A DNA stretch of 64,000 bases, from NCBI RefSeq assembly GCF_027214005.1, contig NZ_JAPWGY010000005.1, positions 62,001 through 126,000 of the forward strand, read 5' to 3'. The notes under the pieces are model-generated. The model was not told where the DNA came from and did no database searches. It saw only the letters and a program-made list of their open reading frames with translations. Source of the DNA: Kiloniella laminariae. Its GTDB lineage: Bacteria; Pseudomonadota; Alphaproteobacteria; Kiloniellales; Kiloniellaceae. Positions 1 to 8,460 of the stretch are shown in pieces; within the stretch, counting starts at the first letter, position 1, and each line of letters begins with the position of its first letter. The position numbers and the translations under genes are program-made.

Positions 1-48
1 TTCAGAAATAGTAACTGATAAAAGCACCTCTTATCGGAGAGGGGAAGG

Positions 49-133
49 GAAAACAGCCCAGAGAAAACAGCCCAGAGAATTCAGCCGGGCGAAATCAACC
101 GGAGCGAAATCAACCGGAGCGAAATCAAACAGG
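49..133. repeat. Two short tandem repeats downstream of sufA
   Basis: Two perfect copies of a 14-bp unit (GAAAACAGCCCAGA) lie at 49-62 and 63-76. They are followed by two perfect copies and one partial copy of a 15-bp unit (GCGAAATCAACCGGA) at 89-103, 104-118 and 119-133. The last copy runs into the sufA stop codon. No function is apparent; similar unit-specific repeats occur in other spacers of this window. Confidence 0.85.
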
Positions 134-496
134 GAGTTCTGCAGTATTGCTCTCTGGTGCGACATGGAAGCTTTCACCACAGCCACAACGCCCTGCTTCA
201 TTTGGATTGCTAAATACAAAAGCGCTTTGGAATTTGTCTTCGACAAAATCCATCTCACTGCCGATCAGATACATGACGGCCGTTGGAGCGATAAAAATTT
301 TCACCCCTTTGTCTTCAACCACGTCTTCAAATTTTTTCTGTTCGTGGGCGTATTCGACAACATAGCTCAGGCCCGAGCAGCCTTTTGTGCTGATACCAAC
401 GCGTAATCCCAGCACACCGTCCTCGGGGCTCTGGTCGATCAGTTTCTTCACACGCGCGGCTGCTGCATCTGTGAGGGTGATCAATTTTGGCATCAT
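125..496 (-). CDS. sufA: SufA/IscA-type iron-sulfur carrier
   Basis: A-type carrier that accepts Fe-S clusters from the SufBCD scaffold and passes them to apoproteins in the cytoplasm. The 123-residue product has the HesB/IscA fold signature with the three ligand cysteines C40 (KGCSG), C104 and C106 (GRCGCGESF). It is the last gene of the minus-strand SUF operon, about 65 bp after sufT. Two ATG codons are adjacent at the start; AGAGG lies about 10 nt upstream of the first, and AAGAAG sits next to it. A short polar tail follows the cysteine motif. ErpA is an alternative paralogue, but position in the suf cluster favours SufA. Confidence 0.93.
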   Translation of the reverse strand: MMPKLITLTDAAAARVKKLIDQSPEDGVLGLRVGISTKGCSGLSYVVEYAHEQKKFEDVVEDKGVKIFIAPTAVMYLIGSEMDFVEDKFQSAFVFSNPNEAGRCGCGESFHVAPESNTAELPV

Positions 497-560
497 CTTC
501 TTGGCGCCTCTTCGTCAATAGGTAACTGGAGTGTAGTCTACTATATGTAGGGGCTGTTCC

Positions 561-962
561 CTACATGAAAAGCCCCAAGGCTAATTGAGCATCTTCGCTC
601 ATCATGTTTTGATTCCAGGGAGGGCTCCAGGTAAGAACCACTGTTACCTCTCCAATTCCCTCAACCGCTGCAACAGCTTCTGCCACCTGCCCAGGCAATT
701 CTCCGGCAACAGGACAGGCTGGTGCGGTGAGTGTCATGCTGATATCCACGTCACCGTTTTCTGCAATGTCGTGCTTATAAATCAGGCCAAGATCATATAT
801 GTTCACCGGAATTTCCGGGTCGTGAACCGATTGAAGAGCATCTATAATTTGAGCTTGGGAGGCAATAGCTGTGCCTGCTGGTAACGGGCTTCCTGCTTTT
901 GCCATAAAGCCTTCTTCGGCATTTGGCAGGAAGTCACTCAGGGTTTTTCCATCATTAAACAT
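561..962 (-). CDS. sufT: SUF-associated MIP18/DUF59 protein (SufT)
   Basis: DUF59/MIP18-family protein of the SufT type, thought to help Fe-S cluster maturation in SUF operons. It is about 133 residues. The family core is visible: DPEIPVNIYDLGLIY in the middle, then a TAPACP segment carrying the conserved cysteine, then WSPPWNQNMMSEDA near the end. The ATG at 962 overlaps the TGA of sufS by one base (TGATG), which suggests translational coupling; a TTG one codon upstream is a less likely start. The protein acts in the cytoplasm. Confidence 0.9.
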   Translation of the reverse strand: MFNDGKTLSDFLPNAEEGFMAKAGSPLPAGTAIASQAQIIDALQSVHDPEIPVNIYDLGLIYKHDIAENGDVDISMTLTAPACPVAGELPGQVAEAVAAVEGIGEVTVVLTWSPPWNQNMMSEDAQLALGLFM

Positions 963-2245
963 CAACTGAAAAGCTCCCGAACTTTTTCCAGGGCATCAGC
1001 AAGAGCATCAACTTCTGCGCGGGTGTTGTAAATTCCAAATGAAGCCCGGGCCGTTGCTGGCAGATCAAAACGCTGCATCAAAGGTTGGGCACAATGGTGT
1101 CCAGCGCGAACGGCAACTCCACGACGATCAAGGATTGTGCCTATATCATGAGCATGTGCTTCTTCCATGATAAAGGACAGGATGCTGGCTTTTTCTTTTG
1201 CCCGACCAATAATTGTCAGCCCGGGAATACGACTGAGACGTTCAGTGGCATAGGCCAGAATGCCGTGCTCATGGGCAGAGATATTCTCTTTCCCAAGGGC
1301 TTCGACATATTCAATTGCTGCTCCGAGGCCGATGGCTTCAACAATCGCCGGCGTTCCTGCTTCAAACCGGTGCGGGGTGTCCTTGTAGGTTGTTTTCTCA
1401 AAGGTAACGAGATCGATCATTTCACCGCCACCCTGATAGGGAGGCATACTGTTCAGCAGATCTCGTTTGCCGTAGAGAACACCGATACCACTTGGGCCAT
1501 AGACCTTGTGCCCGGAGAAACAATAGAAATCGGCATCAAGATCCTGGACATCAATGATTGCATGCGGTGCGGCCTGACAGCCGTCGACCATGACCTTTGC
1601 CCCATGTTCGTGGGCGACACGGATAATGTCCCTGATGGGGGTTACAGTCCCAACAGCGTTGGAGATATGGGTGATGGAGACCAGTTTTGTTCTCGGGGTA
1701 AAAAGCTTCTCGTATTCATCGAACAGAAAGTTGGCATCCCCGTCAATCGGGACAACCTTGATAACAATACCGATCTGGTCTCTGAGCAATTGCCAGGGAA
1801 CAATATTGGAATGGTGTTCCATATGCGAGATGATGATCTCGTCCCCTGCTTTGAGGAAATGCCTGCCGTAACTGTGAGCCACCAGATTGATTGCTTCGGT
1901 TGCGCCTTTGGTCAGAACACAAAGCTCAGGAGATTCCGCATTGATAAAGCGGGCGGCTGCGTTACGTCCGGACTCAAAGGCCTCAGTGCAGGTCTGGCTC
2001 AAACTATGAACACCACGGTGGACATTGGAATAGTAGGTTTCATAGGCTTCCTGCATGCGATCCAAGACCTGGCGCGGCTTCTGGGCGGAAGCAGCACTGT
2101 CTAGGTACACCAGGGGACGACCATAAATTTCCCGTTTAAGAATAGGGAAATCTTCCCGTACTTTTTCCACATCAAAGGCGAGGAGGGAATTGTCTCCTGC
2201 TCTGTTCGCCTTGGTCGGTTTGTCCATCGTGCTATCCATACTCAT
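962..2245 (-). CDS. sufS: Cysteine desulfurase SufS
   Basis: PLP-dependent group-II cysteine desulfurase that takes sulfur from L-cysteine as an enzyme persulfide for SUF cluster assembly. The 427-residue product carries the PLP lysine K247 in SGHKVYGPSG and the catalytic cysteine C385 in RAGHHCAQPLM, the arrangement typical of SufS rather than IscS. A short N-terminal extension precedes the class-V aminotransferase fold. It follows sufD and is overlapped by sufT. No sufE or sufU gene is present in the cluster, so the sulfur acceptor must be encoded elsewhere or be SufB itself. AAGTAAG precedes the ATG. Confidence 0.96.
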   Translation of the reverse strand: MSMDSTMDKPTKANRAGDNSLLAFDVEKVREDFPILKREIYGRPLVYLDSAASAQKPRQVLDRMQEAYETYYSNVHRGVHSLSQTCTEAFESGRNAAARFINAESPELCVLTKGATEAINLVAHSYGRHFLKAGDEIIISHMEHHSNIVPWQLLRDQIGIVIKVVPIDGDANFLFDEYEKLFTPRTKLVSITHISNAVGTVTPIRDIIRVAHEHGAKVMVDGCQAAPHAIIDVQDLDADFYCFSGHKVYGPSGIGVLYGKRDLLNSMPPYQGGGEMIDLVTFEKTTYKDTPHRFEAGTPAIVEAIGLGAAIEYVEALGKENISAHEHGILAYATERLSRIPGLTIIGRAKEKASILSFIMEEAHAHDIGTILDRRGVAVRAGHHCAQPLMQRFDLPATARASFGIYNTRAEVDALADALEKVRELFS

Positions 2246-2274
2246 CTTACTTGATCCCCAGCCAACAAACAGAG

Positions 2275-3606
2275 CTATTGAGGGTTTTGTCCAAGCCAGG
2301 AGGCAATTCTTGTCAGGAAAAGATCTTTTAGATCTTCGTTCTGGAGTGCTTCCACGGCATCAGCGAGAAAGGCATTCACCAACAGAGACTGAGCCTGTTC
2401 TCTGCTCAAGCCCCGGGATCGCAGATAAAACAGGGCGTCTTCATCGATCTGGCCTGAGGTACAGCCATGACTGCAGATCACATCATCGGCGAAGATCTCG
2501 AGCTCTGGTTTAACGTCAACTTCTGCCGTATCAGACAGGAGCATTGCCCGGTGAGACTGGTTGCCAACGGTTTTCTGTGCCTGTTCATGAACAATGATCT
2601 TGCCTTGAAACACGCCGCGTGACTTACCAGCCAAAATGCCTTTGATAACTTCATCGCAGCTGGTGTGAGGTGTCTTGTGATCAACCCGGGTGGTGATATC
2701 ACAGTGCTGGTCATCCTTGAGCATATACGCGCCGTTGATATGGCAGGACGAGTTGGGAGCAACCAGATTGACATTAATATCCGAGCGGGCCATCCGACCG
2801 CCAGTGTTCAGGATAAAGCTGTCATAGCTGGAACCATTGCCGACATCTGCTTGAACCGAGGAGACGTGAAAAGCGGATGCGTTGCTTTCCTGGATACGAT
2901 AATGATGCAGTGTTGCATTCTCGGACAGGGTTACATCTGTCACAGAGTTTGAAAAATAAACGTGAGATTCCCTGTCTGCGACCTGCTCAAGGATTGTAGC
3001 CTTGCTGCCTGCTCCGACCGTAATTACATTCCGATTATGATAGGAACTCTGTGGGGTCCCACTACCGAAATGCAGAATTTCTATGGCCTTGTCCAGAGAA
3101 ATATCCTTGGCGATTTCAATAATAAATCCATCTGTCATCAGCGCGGTATTGAGCGCGACCAGTGGCTGCTCTTGCGCAAGATCCCGTGGCTTCAGGTTTT
3201 GCTGAAGTTTATTGGCTACGGCGGGTTCTGACTGTAGCGCTGCAGCAAAGCTCTGTAATCGTACGCCTTTGGGCAGGCCCTTGTCCGAAAGTTCTTCTGA
3301 ATAAAAACCATCAACAAAAACCAGACGATGTGATTTTGTTTCATCAAGTAACCGGGGCAAGTCGGTAACTGAAAGGCTTTTCTCTGCTTTGGTAACGGGT
3401 GCGAGAAACTGCTGTTTGCGCAGTGGATTCAGGCTTGTGAATTTCCACAGTTCTGTTTTGGCAGAGGGAAGCCCCACTTTCTTGAACAGGGACAGGCCAT
3501 TGTTGCGCAAATTGGCAAGCCAATCTATATCGGCACCGGGCAGATGATTTTTTGCCTGATCAAAGTGGGCAATGAATAGGTCCTGATCGTTAGCAGATGT
3601 CATCAT
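2275..3606 (-). CDS. sufD: Fe-S assembly scaffold subunit SufD
   Basis: SufD subunit of the SufBC2D scaffold complex on which nascent clusters are built. At 443 residues it matches the family length and ends with the SufB/SufD beta-helix core and helical C-terminus (SHGCTSGQIDEDALFYLRSR is the diagnostic motif). It starts at 3606 with two consecutive ATGs, and the first overlaps the TGA of sufC by one base, so the pair is probably translationally coupled. Sequence between the N-terminal helical domain and the core is variable, as expected for SufD. Confidence 0.95.
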   Translation of the reverse strand: MMTSANDQDLFIAHFDQAKNHLPGADIDWLANLRNNGLSLFKKVGLPSAKTELWKFTSLNPLRKQQFLAPVTKAEKSLSVTDLPRLLDETKSHRLVFVDGFYSEELSDKGLPKGVRLQSFAAALQSEPAVANKLQQNLKPRDLAQEQPLVALNTALMTDGFIIEIAKDISLDKAIEILHFGSGTPQSSYHNRNVITVGAGSKATILEQVADRESHVYFSNSVTDVTLSENATLHHYRIQESNASAFHVSSVQADVGNGSSYDSFILNTGGRMARSDINVNLVAPNSSCHINGAYMLKDDQHCDITTRVDHKTPHTSCDEVIKGILAGKSRGVFQGKIIVHEQAQKTVGNQSHRAMLLSDTAEVDVKPELEIFADDVICSHGCTSGQIDEDALFYLRSRGLSREQAQSLLVNAFLADAVEALQNEDLKDLFLTRIASWLGQNPQ

Positions 3607-4355
3607 CAGGCTGCCTCACCGGAATAGTCAGCATAGCCTTTCTCTTCTAGTTCAAGAGCAAGCTCTTTACCGCCGGAGCGACGGATCTCGCCGTGGGCAA
3701 GTACATGTACCTGATCTGGAACAATGTAGTTGAGAAGGCGCTGATAGTGGGTAATCACCAGGATAGCATTATTCTCGGAACGGAGTTTGTTTACGCCGTC
3801 GGCAACGATGCGCAGCGCATCGATGTCAAGTCCGGAATCTGTTTCGTCCAGTACGGCTAGTTTGGGGTTAAGTACAGCCATCTGGAGAATGTCGTTACGT
3901 TTTTTTTCACCACCTGAAAAACCAACATTTACAGCACGTTTCAACATATCGTCCTTGATGCCGAGTTCTTTGGTTTTCCCACGGAGCATTTTAACAAACT
4001 CCATGCCATCAAGTTCTTCCTCACCGCGGTATTTACGTTGAGCGTTCAGGGCTTCTTTCAGAAAAGTTGTGTTGGTCACACCCGGAATTTCAACCGGGTA
4101 CTGAAATGCCAGGAAGATACCTTCACCAGCCCGCTCTTCAGGCTCGAGTTCGGAAATATCCTTGCCGTCAAAAAAGATTGATCCTTCGGTGACTTCATAG
4201 TCATCGCGACCTGCCAAAACGTTGGCAAGCGTTGATTTCCCGGATCCGTTCGGGCCCATGATGGCATGAACCTCACCCTTGTTGATGGTCAGGTTAATAC
4301 CTTTCAGGATGGATTTTCCTTCGACTTCGGCGTGAAGATTTTTGATTTCCAACAT
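3606..4355 (-). CDS. sufC: SUF ATPase SufC
   Basis: ABC-type ATPase that powers conformational change in the SufBCD scaffold; cytoplasmic, not a transporter. In the 249-residue product the Walker A motif is GPNGSGKST, the signature motif FSGGEKKRNDIL, the Walker B region LAVLDETDSGLD, and the switch histidine is in ITHYQRLL. The DETDSGLD form (T after the Glu) is characteristic of SufC. It sits between sufB (60 bp upstream) and sufD (1-bp overlap). Confidence 0.97.
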   Translation of the reverse strand: MLEIKNLHAEVEGKSILKGINLTINKGEVHAIMGPNGSGKSTLANVLAGRDDYEVTEGSIFFDGKDISELEPEERAGEGIFLAFQYPVEIPGVTNTTFLKEALNAQRKYRGEEELDGMEFVKMLRGKTKELGIKDDMLKRAVNVGFSGGEKKRNDILQMAVLNPKLAVLDETDSGLDIDALRIVADGVNKLRSENNAILVITHYQRLLNYIVPDQVHVLAHGEIRRSGGKELALELEEKGYADYSGEAA

Positions 4356-4415
4356 AGCGCTTAACTCTTCTCTTTAAATCTTTAAAATTCAGTCTGGTTT
4401 ATGGTGAGGGCGCGT

Positions 4416-5873
4416 CTAGCCGACGCTGCCTTCCAGACTGATACTCACCAGTTTCTGTGCTTCAACAGCAAATTCCATTGGTAGCTCCTGAAGTACTTCC
4501 CGACAAAAGCCGTTCACAACCAGGCCAACCGCATCTTCTTCGGAAATTCCACGTTGACGGCAGTAGAACAGCTGGTCTTCGCTGATCTTTGATGTCGTGG
4601 CTTCGTGTTCTAGCCGGGCAGAACGGTTTTTGCTTTCGATATAGGGGACGGTATGGGCACCACAGGTATCACCAACCAGCAGAGAGTCACACTGGGTGAA
4701 GTTACGGGCTCCTTCTGCCTTGGCACTCACCCGGACCAAACCGCGATAGGTATTCTGGGATTTCCCGGCAGAGATCCCTTTCGAGATAATTCGAGATGTG
4801 GTGTTTTTCCCCAGATGGATCATCTTGGTGCCGGTATCGGCCTGCTGACGTCCATTGGTAATGGCAACAGAGTAAAATTCTCCGACGGAATTATCACCCT
4901 GAAGAATGCAGCTGGGGTATTTCCAGGTAATTGCCGAACCCGTTTCAACCTGGGTCCAGCTGATCTTTGAATTTTTCCCGCGGCAGATCCCGCGTTTGGT
5001 GACAAAGTTATAAATCCCGCCCTTGCCCTCTGCATCGCCGGGGTACCAGTTCTGGACAGTCGAGTATTTGATTTCAGCATCGTCCATGGTGACAAGTTCG
5101 ACAACAGCAGCATGCAGTTGGTTCTCATCACGCATTGGGGCGGTACAGCCTTCCAGATAGCTCACGTATGAGCCTTCATCCGCAACGATCAGTGTCCGCT
5201 CAAACTGGCCGGTGTTGAGCTCATTTATCCGGAAGTAAGTCGACAGCTCCATGGGGCAGCGGACGCCTTTGGGAATGTAGACAAACGACCCGTCGGTAAA
5301 GACTGCCGAGTTCAAGCAGGCGTGTTTGTTGTCGCCGTAAGGGACCACCGATCCCATATATTTTTTAACCAGTTCAGGATATTCCTGAACTGCATCAGAG
5401 ATGGAACAGAAAATAACGCCGACTTCCTTGAGTTGCTCGCGGAAAGTCGTAGCAACAGAGACAGAATCAAAAACATAGTCTACAGCAACCCCGGCCAGAA
5501 CTTCCTGCTCGCGGATCGGAATACCCAGTTTTTCATAGGTTTTTAAAAGCTCGGGATCAACCTCATCCAGACTTTGAGGACGGTCTTCGTTGCTTTTGGG
5601 AGCCGCATAATAGTAGGAGTCCTGGTAGTCAATTGGGGCATGCTGCAGTTTGCCCCAGGTCGGTTCCGGCATTGTCAGCCAATGGCGATAGGCCTTTAAT
5701 CGCCATTCCAGTAGCCATTCCGGTTCGTTTTTCTTTGCTGAGATAAAGCGGACAGTATCTTCGCTCAACCCTTTGGGAGCCTTATCGCTTTCAATATCAG
5801 TAACGAAACCGTATTTGTACTTCTCCATCTCAAGTGATTTGACTTGTTCGACGGTTTCCAATGTGGCTGCCAT
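4416..5873 (-). CDS. sufB: Fe-S assembly scaffold subunit SufB
   Basis: Scaffold subunit that binds the nascent cluster and, in characterised systems, FADH2. The 485-residue length is normal. The C-terminal core contains [20 protein letters not shown], with the histidine and glutamate region of the SufB/SufD interface, and the cysteine of FTQCDSLL. It is the first structural gene of the operon, 45 bp after the Rrf2 regulator. The start at ATG 5873 fits the family N-terminus. Confidence 0.96.
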   Translation of the reverse strand: MAATLETVEQVKSLEMEKYKYGFVTDIESDKAPKGLSEDTVRFISAKKNEPEWLLEWRLKAYRHWLTMPEPTWGKLQHAPIDYQDSYYYAAPKSNEDRPQSLDEVDPELLKTYEKLGIPIREQEVLAGVAVDYVFDSVSVATTFREQLKEVGVIFCSISDAVQEYPELVKKYMGSVVPYGDNKHACLNSAVFTDGSFVYIPKGVRCPMELSTYFRINELNTGQFERTLIVADEGSYVSYLEGCTAPMRDENQLHAAVVELVTMDDAEIKYSTVQNWYPGDAEGKGGIYNFVTKRGICRGKNSKISWTQVETGSAITWKYPSCILQGDNSVGEFYSVAITNGRQQADTGTKMIHLGKNTTSRIISKGISAGKSQNTYRGLVRVSAKAEGARNFTQCDSLLVGDTCGAHTVPYIESKNRSARLEHEATTSKISEDQLFYCRQRGISEEDAVGLVVNGFCREVLQELPMEFAVEAQKLVSISLEGSVG

Positions 5874-5918
5874 ATCTAGTACTCTCCTACCGGAATGTGT
5901 TTCTTGCTTTCGGAACTG

Positions 5919-6386
5919 TTAGGCATCGACAGTGCCCTTGGATCTTGTTTCCGGTTTTTGTTTATCAATCATAAAACTGTTTTCGAAGTCGATCATATCC
6001 GCCAGCGTGACGGTTTTCAGAGCTTCTGCGACGACACTGTTAACCCGGTTCCAGTTGCCCCGCATCGGACAGAGGTTCTCGACCGTGCAGTTGTCTGCCG
6101 CACCATCAACGCATGCGGTCAGAGCAATAGGACCTTCTATCGCCTGAAGGATATCGGCTACGGTAATTGCTGTCGCATCCTGATGGCATATATATCCGCC
6201 TCCGGCACCGCGCAACGAAGTGATGAGCTCTTGTCTGGAGAGAAGGCCAAGGATCTTGGCAACAGTCGGCAGCGGCAGTCCTGTCTCTTCAGAGAGTTGA
6301 GGTGCAGTGACAACATGTTCTTTTTTCCGTGACATCTGTCCAAGAACAACAACGGCATAATCCGTCAGCCGGGTGAGGCGAAACAT
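5919..6386 (-). CDS. Rrf2-family SUF operon regulator (SufR/IscR-like)
   Basis: Rrf2-family transcription factor of 155 residues, of the subgroup found at the head of alphaproteobacterial SUF operons. An N-terminal winged helix (MFRLTRLTDYAVVVLGQM, then the LPLPTVAKIL recognition region) precedes a cysteine trio spaced C-x7-C-x5-C (ACVDGAADNCTVENLC), expected to bind a [2Fe-2S] or [4Fe-4S] cluster that senses Fe-S status. It is co-directional with and 45 bp upstream of sufB, and a palindrome just before its start suggests autorepression. GGAG lies 6 bases before the ATG. Functionally equivalent to IscR or RirA; the exact name cannot be fixed from sequence. Confidence 0.9.
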   Translation of the reverse strand: MFRLTRLTDYAVVVLGQMSRKKEHVVTAPQLSEETGLPLPTVAKILGLLSRQELITSLRGAGGGYICHQDATAITVADILQAIEGPIALTACVDGAADNCTVENLCPMRGNWNRVNSVVAEALKTVTLADMIDFENSFMIDKQKPETRSKGTVDA

Positions 6387-6402
6387 AGCTTTTCTCCATA
6401 CT

Positions 6403-6436
6403 GGACTAATTTAGTCCGATTTTTTAAATAGCTCAA
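6403..6436 (-). promoter_or_regulatory. suf operon promoter with embedded Rrf2 operator
   Basis: A 15-bp inverted repeat GGACTAA-N-TTAGTCC (6403-6417) contains the GACTAA/TTAGTC half-sites typical of IscR/Rrf2 operators. On the minus strand a -35-like TTGAGC (6436-6431) is separated by exactly 17 bp from a -10-like TAAATT (6413-6408), so the operator covers the -10 element. A regulator bound here would block RNA polymerase. The palindrome is 16 bp upstream of the regulator's ATG. Site identity is inferred from consensus resemblance. Confidence 0.72.
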
Positions 6437-6795
6437 AAATGCCAAATTGCAACTGCTTTTTAACAATTTTTTCTGATTCAAGAAATCCCTCTAATGGGCG
6501 GTTATTGCTGGAGATTGTCAGAAAAACCAGCCTAGCCAAAAAGATAGCGGGATTTCATAATTTTATTCGCGACTATTTGTCGCCTATAAAATGCATCTTT
6601 AAATTTTGCCTGAAAGTTACGAAGGCTGCAGCCAAGGATAAGAGACCGGGAATAGGGCAATGTCATCGGAGACTCCTTTCCTCTGGAGCTACCCCGGATT
6701 TCTTCCGGATTTACTAGGGCTCGACAGGCGGAGTGTAAGAGGGTAAGTAACAATTAAATCATCAAGTTTCAGAAATTGTAGAAAAGGTAGGCCTC
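6437..6795. other. Intergenic region between suf regulator and upp
   Basis: About 360 bp between divergent genes. Short open frames exist on both strands but none has a recognisable product, ribosome site or conserved pattern. It should hold the upp promoter; AAGGTAGG lies just before the upp start. No riboswitch or ncRNA could be supported. Confidence 0.5.
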
Positions 6796-7440
6796 ATGAA
6801 CAAAAGCGTGCCCGCAAATGTTACCATTGTTGATCACCCGCTGGTGCAGGTCAAGCTGACCCAGATGCGCAGGAAGGAGACGATTTCCTCAGATTTTCGT
6901 CGCCTGCTCAAGGAAATCTCTCTTTTGCTGGCTTATGAGGTAACTCGCGATCTTGCCTTGACTGAACGTGAGATTGAAACACCGATTGAGCGGGCAATGT
7001 TTCCTGTACTTCGCGATCGGGAGCCTTGCTTTATTTCTATTCTGCGTGCTGGAAACGGTATTCTGGATGGCATGATGGATCTTTTGCCTTCTGCCCGTGT
7101 CGGACATGTGGGACTTTACCGGGATCACGAGACACTTGAGGCTGTCGAATACTATTACAAGGTGCCTTCGGATATTGCAGATCGCGAGGTTATTGTTGTC
7201 GATCCAATGTTGGCGACGGGCCATACTGCTGTGGCAGCCATTGAGAGATTGAAAAAGGACGGCGCCAAAAATCTGAAATTCCTTTGCCTGCTGGCCGCAC
7301 CGGAAGGAATAGCGGAGTTCCATAAAGGGCATCCGGATGTGCCTGTTTTTACAGCATCAGTTGATAAAAAACTCAATGAACATGGCTATATTGTGCCTGG
7401 TCTTGGGGATGCGGGTGACCGTATTTATGGAACGAAATAA
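6796..7440 (+). CDS. upp: Uracil phosphoribosyltransferase
   Basis: Converts uracil and PRPP to UMP in pyrimidine salvage; cytoplasmic. The 214-residue product has the PRPP-binding loop [14 protein letters not shown] and the C-terminal uracil-recognition region [17 protein letters not shown] that is hallmark for UPRT. Length and N-terminus ([14 protein letters not shown]) match bacterial Upp. AAAAGGTAGG gives a ribosome-binding site before the ATG. It is monocistronic and followed by a strong terminator. Confidence 0.97.
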   Translation: MNKSVPANVTIVDHPLVQVKLTQMRRKETISSDFRRLLKEISLLLAYEVTRDLALTEREIETPIERAMFPVLRDREPCFISILRAGNGILDGMMDLLPSARVGHVGLYRDHETLEAVEYYYKVPSDIADREVIVVDPMLATGHTAVAAIERLKKDGAKNLKFLCLLAAPEGIAEFHKGHPDVPVFTASVDKKLNEHGYIVPGLGDAGDRIYGTK

Positions 7441-7477
7441 CCAGTCTGGTGCAGGTGCTTTAGCCATCAGGTTTTTC

Positions 7478-7510
7478 AAAAGGGCTCCGCGATTTTCGGG
7501 GCCCTTTTTT
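7478..7510 (+). terminator. Rho-independent terminator after upp
   Basis: An 8-bp GC-rich stem (7482-7489 with 7497-7504, one G-T pair) closes a 7-nt loop and is followed by six T residues. The A-run before the stem means it could also act on transcripts from the opposite strand, although the minus-strand gene at 7542 reads towards it. Confidence 0.85.
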
Positions 7511-7541
7511 ATCTTTCCCGGTTCTGCAATAGTAACACTAT

Positions 7542-8312
7542 TTATTGATAACTCTTCCAGATTTTCTGATAGGTACCGTTGTAGCGGATGACTCTTAACC
7601 CGCGATTGAAGTCTTCAAGCAGTTCATCGACATCTTCAAGTTCTTCTGAAAAGCAAAGGTAATAAGGCTGGCTGTTAAGTTCACGGTACTGAACATTACC
7701 AGAGCCTCCTTGGTGAGACATCGTATAGAGTACAATGTCACGATAGCTGTAGATCGCCTGTACCCGCTCATTTTGCAGCATCGAAAGAAGTTGTTGATCA
7801 TCTGTGGCTTCCTGTACCTTGATGCCATGATCAAGTAGCTCCTGATGGGGAGCATATCCGCGTACTGCTGCCACTGTCAGTCCCCGAAGGTCCTCAAGAG
7901 AGTCAAAACGTTCCAGCTCTACTCCCTTGGCCAGGAAAACGCCTTGGCTATGGTTTCCCAGAAGGTCAGAGAAGCGAAATACTTCTTCTCGTTCAGGCAG
8001 ATATGAACAGCCACAAAGGCCATCAGCCTGGCCGGTTTCAACCAGTTTTACCGAGCGTTTCCACGGGTAAAATGTCGTACTGATTTCATGGCCGCTTTGC
8101 GCAAAAGCAGCGCGCATAACCTCCACATCAATTCCCTCACGTCCTTGTTCAGCCGTTCCGATTTTGTATGGGGCAAAAGGACTGCAGGCCATGTTGATCA
8201 GGCGTTTGGACTCTTGTGCTATGCCTGTGTGTAGAGGCGGTAGGATATAAACAAGAGCAGCTAATGCTAAGGTCTGCCATTTCACGGGTGAGTAACTCGA
8301 CATGTTGTTCAT
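7542..8312 (-). CDS. Periplasmic solute-binding protein (SBP_bac_3 type)
   Basis: Type-II periplasmic binding protein fold of the amino-acid-binding (SBP_bac_3) family, about 256 residues. A signal peptide is visible (hydrophobic stretch LALAALVYILPP, cleavage likely near TGIA-QES). The mature part begins with ACSPFAPYKIG and has the family pattern YPWKRSVKLVETGQADG and LRGLTVAAVRGYA. No ABC permease or ATPase is adjacent, so it may be an orphan sensor or scavenger of a polar compound. The start is uncertain: ATG 8312 or 8303 fits the signal peptide, TTG 8333 is possible. Confidence 0.8.
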   Translation of the reverse strand: MNNMSSYSPVKWQTLALAALVYILPPLHTGIAQESKRLINMACSPFAPYKIGTAEQGREGIDVEVMRAAFAQSGHEISTTFYPWKRSVKLVETGQADGLCGCSYLPEREEVFRFSDLLGNHSQGVFLAKGVELERFDSLEDLRGLTVAAVRGYAPHQELLDHGIKVQEATDDQQLLSMLQNERVQAIYSYRDIVLYTMSHQGGSGNVQYRELNSQPYYLCFSEELEDVDELLEDFNRGLRVIRYNGTYQKIWKSYQ

Positions 8313-8460
8313 AATATATTGAGTAAACGTCAAGAAACCTTACAAAATCTTACTTTTTCGAACGGGAAATTTTTTATATAATTCAATGAAGGGTTGATTC
8401 GTATTTTTTGTTTAAATTCAATTGTTTATGTGGGGTTTCTGTGGTTGGTTTCAGGTGAAA

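Noticed and set aside
1085-2104. Long plus-strand open frame of about 339 codons opposite sufS
   Set aside because: Antisense shadow of a gene with clear catalytic motifs; no ribosome site and no recognisable product.
6540-6780. Minus-strand segment with CTTTCAGGCAAAA, resembling part of a glycine riboswitch
   Set aside because: Only one conserved block is present, the aptamer cannot be completed, and the next gene on that strand is the SUF regulator, not a glycine gene.
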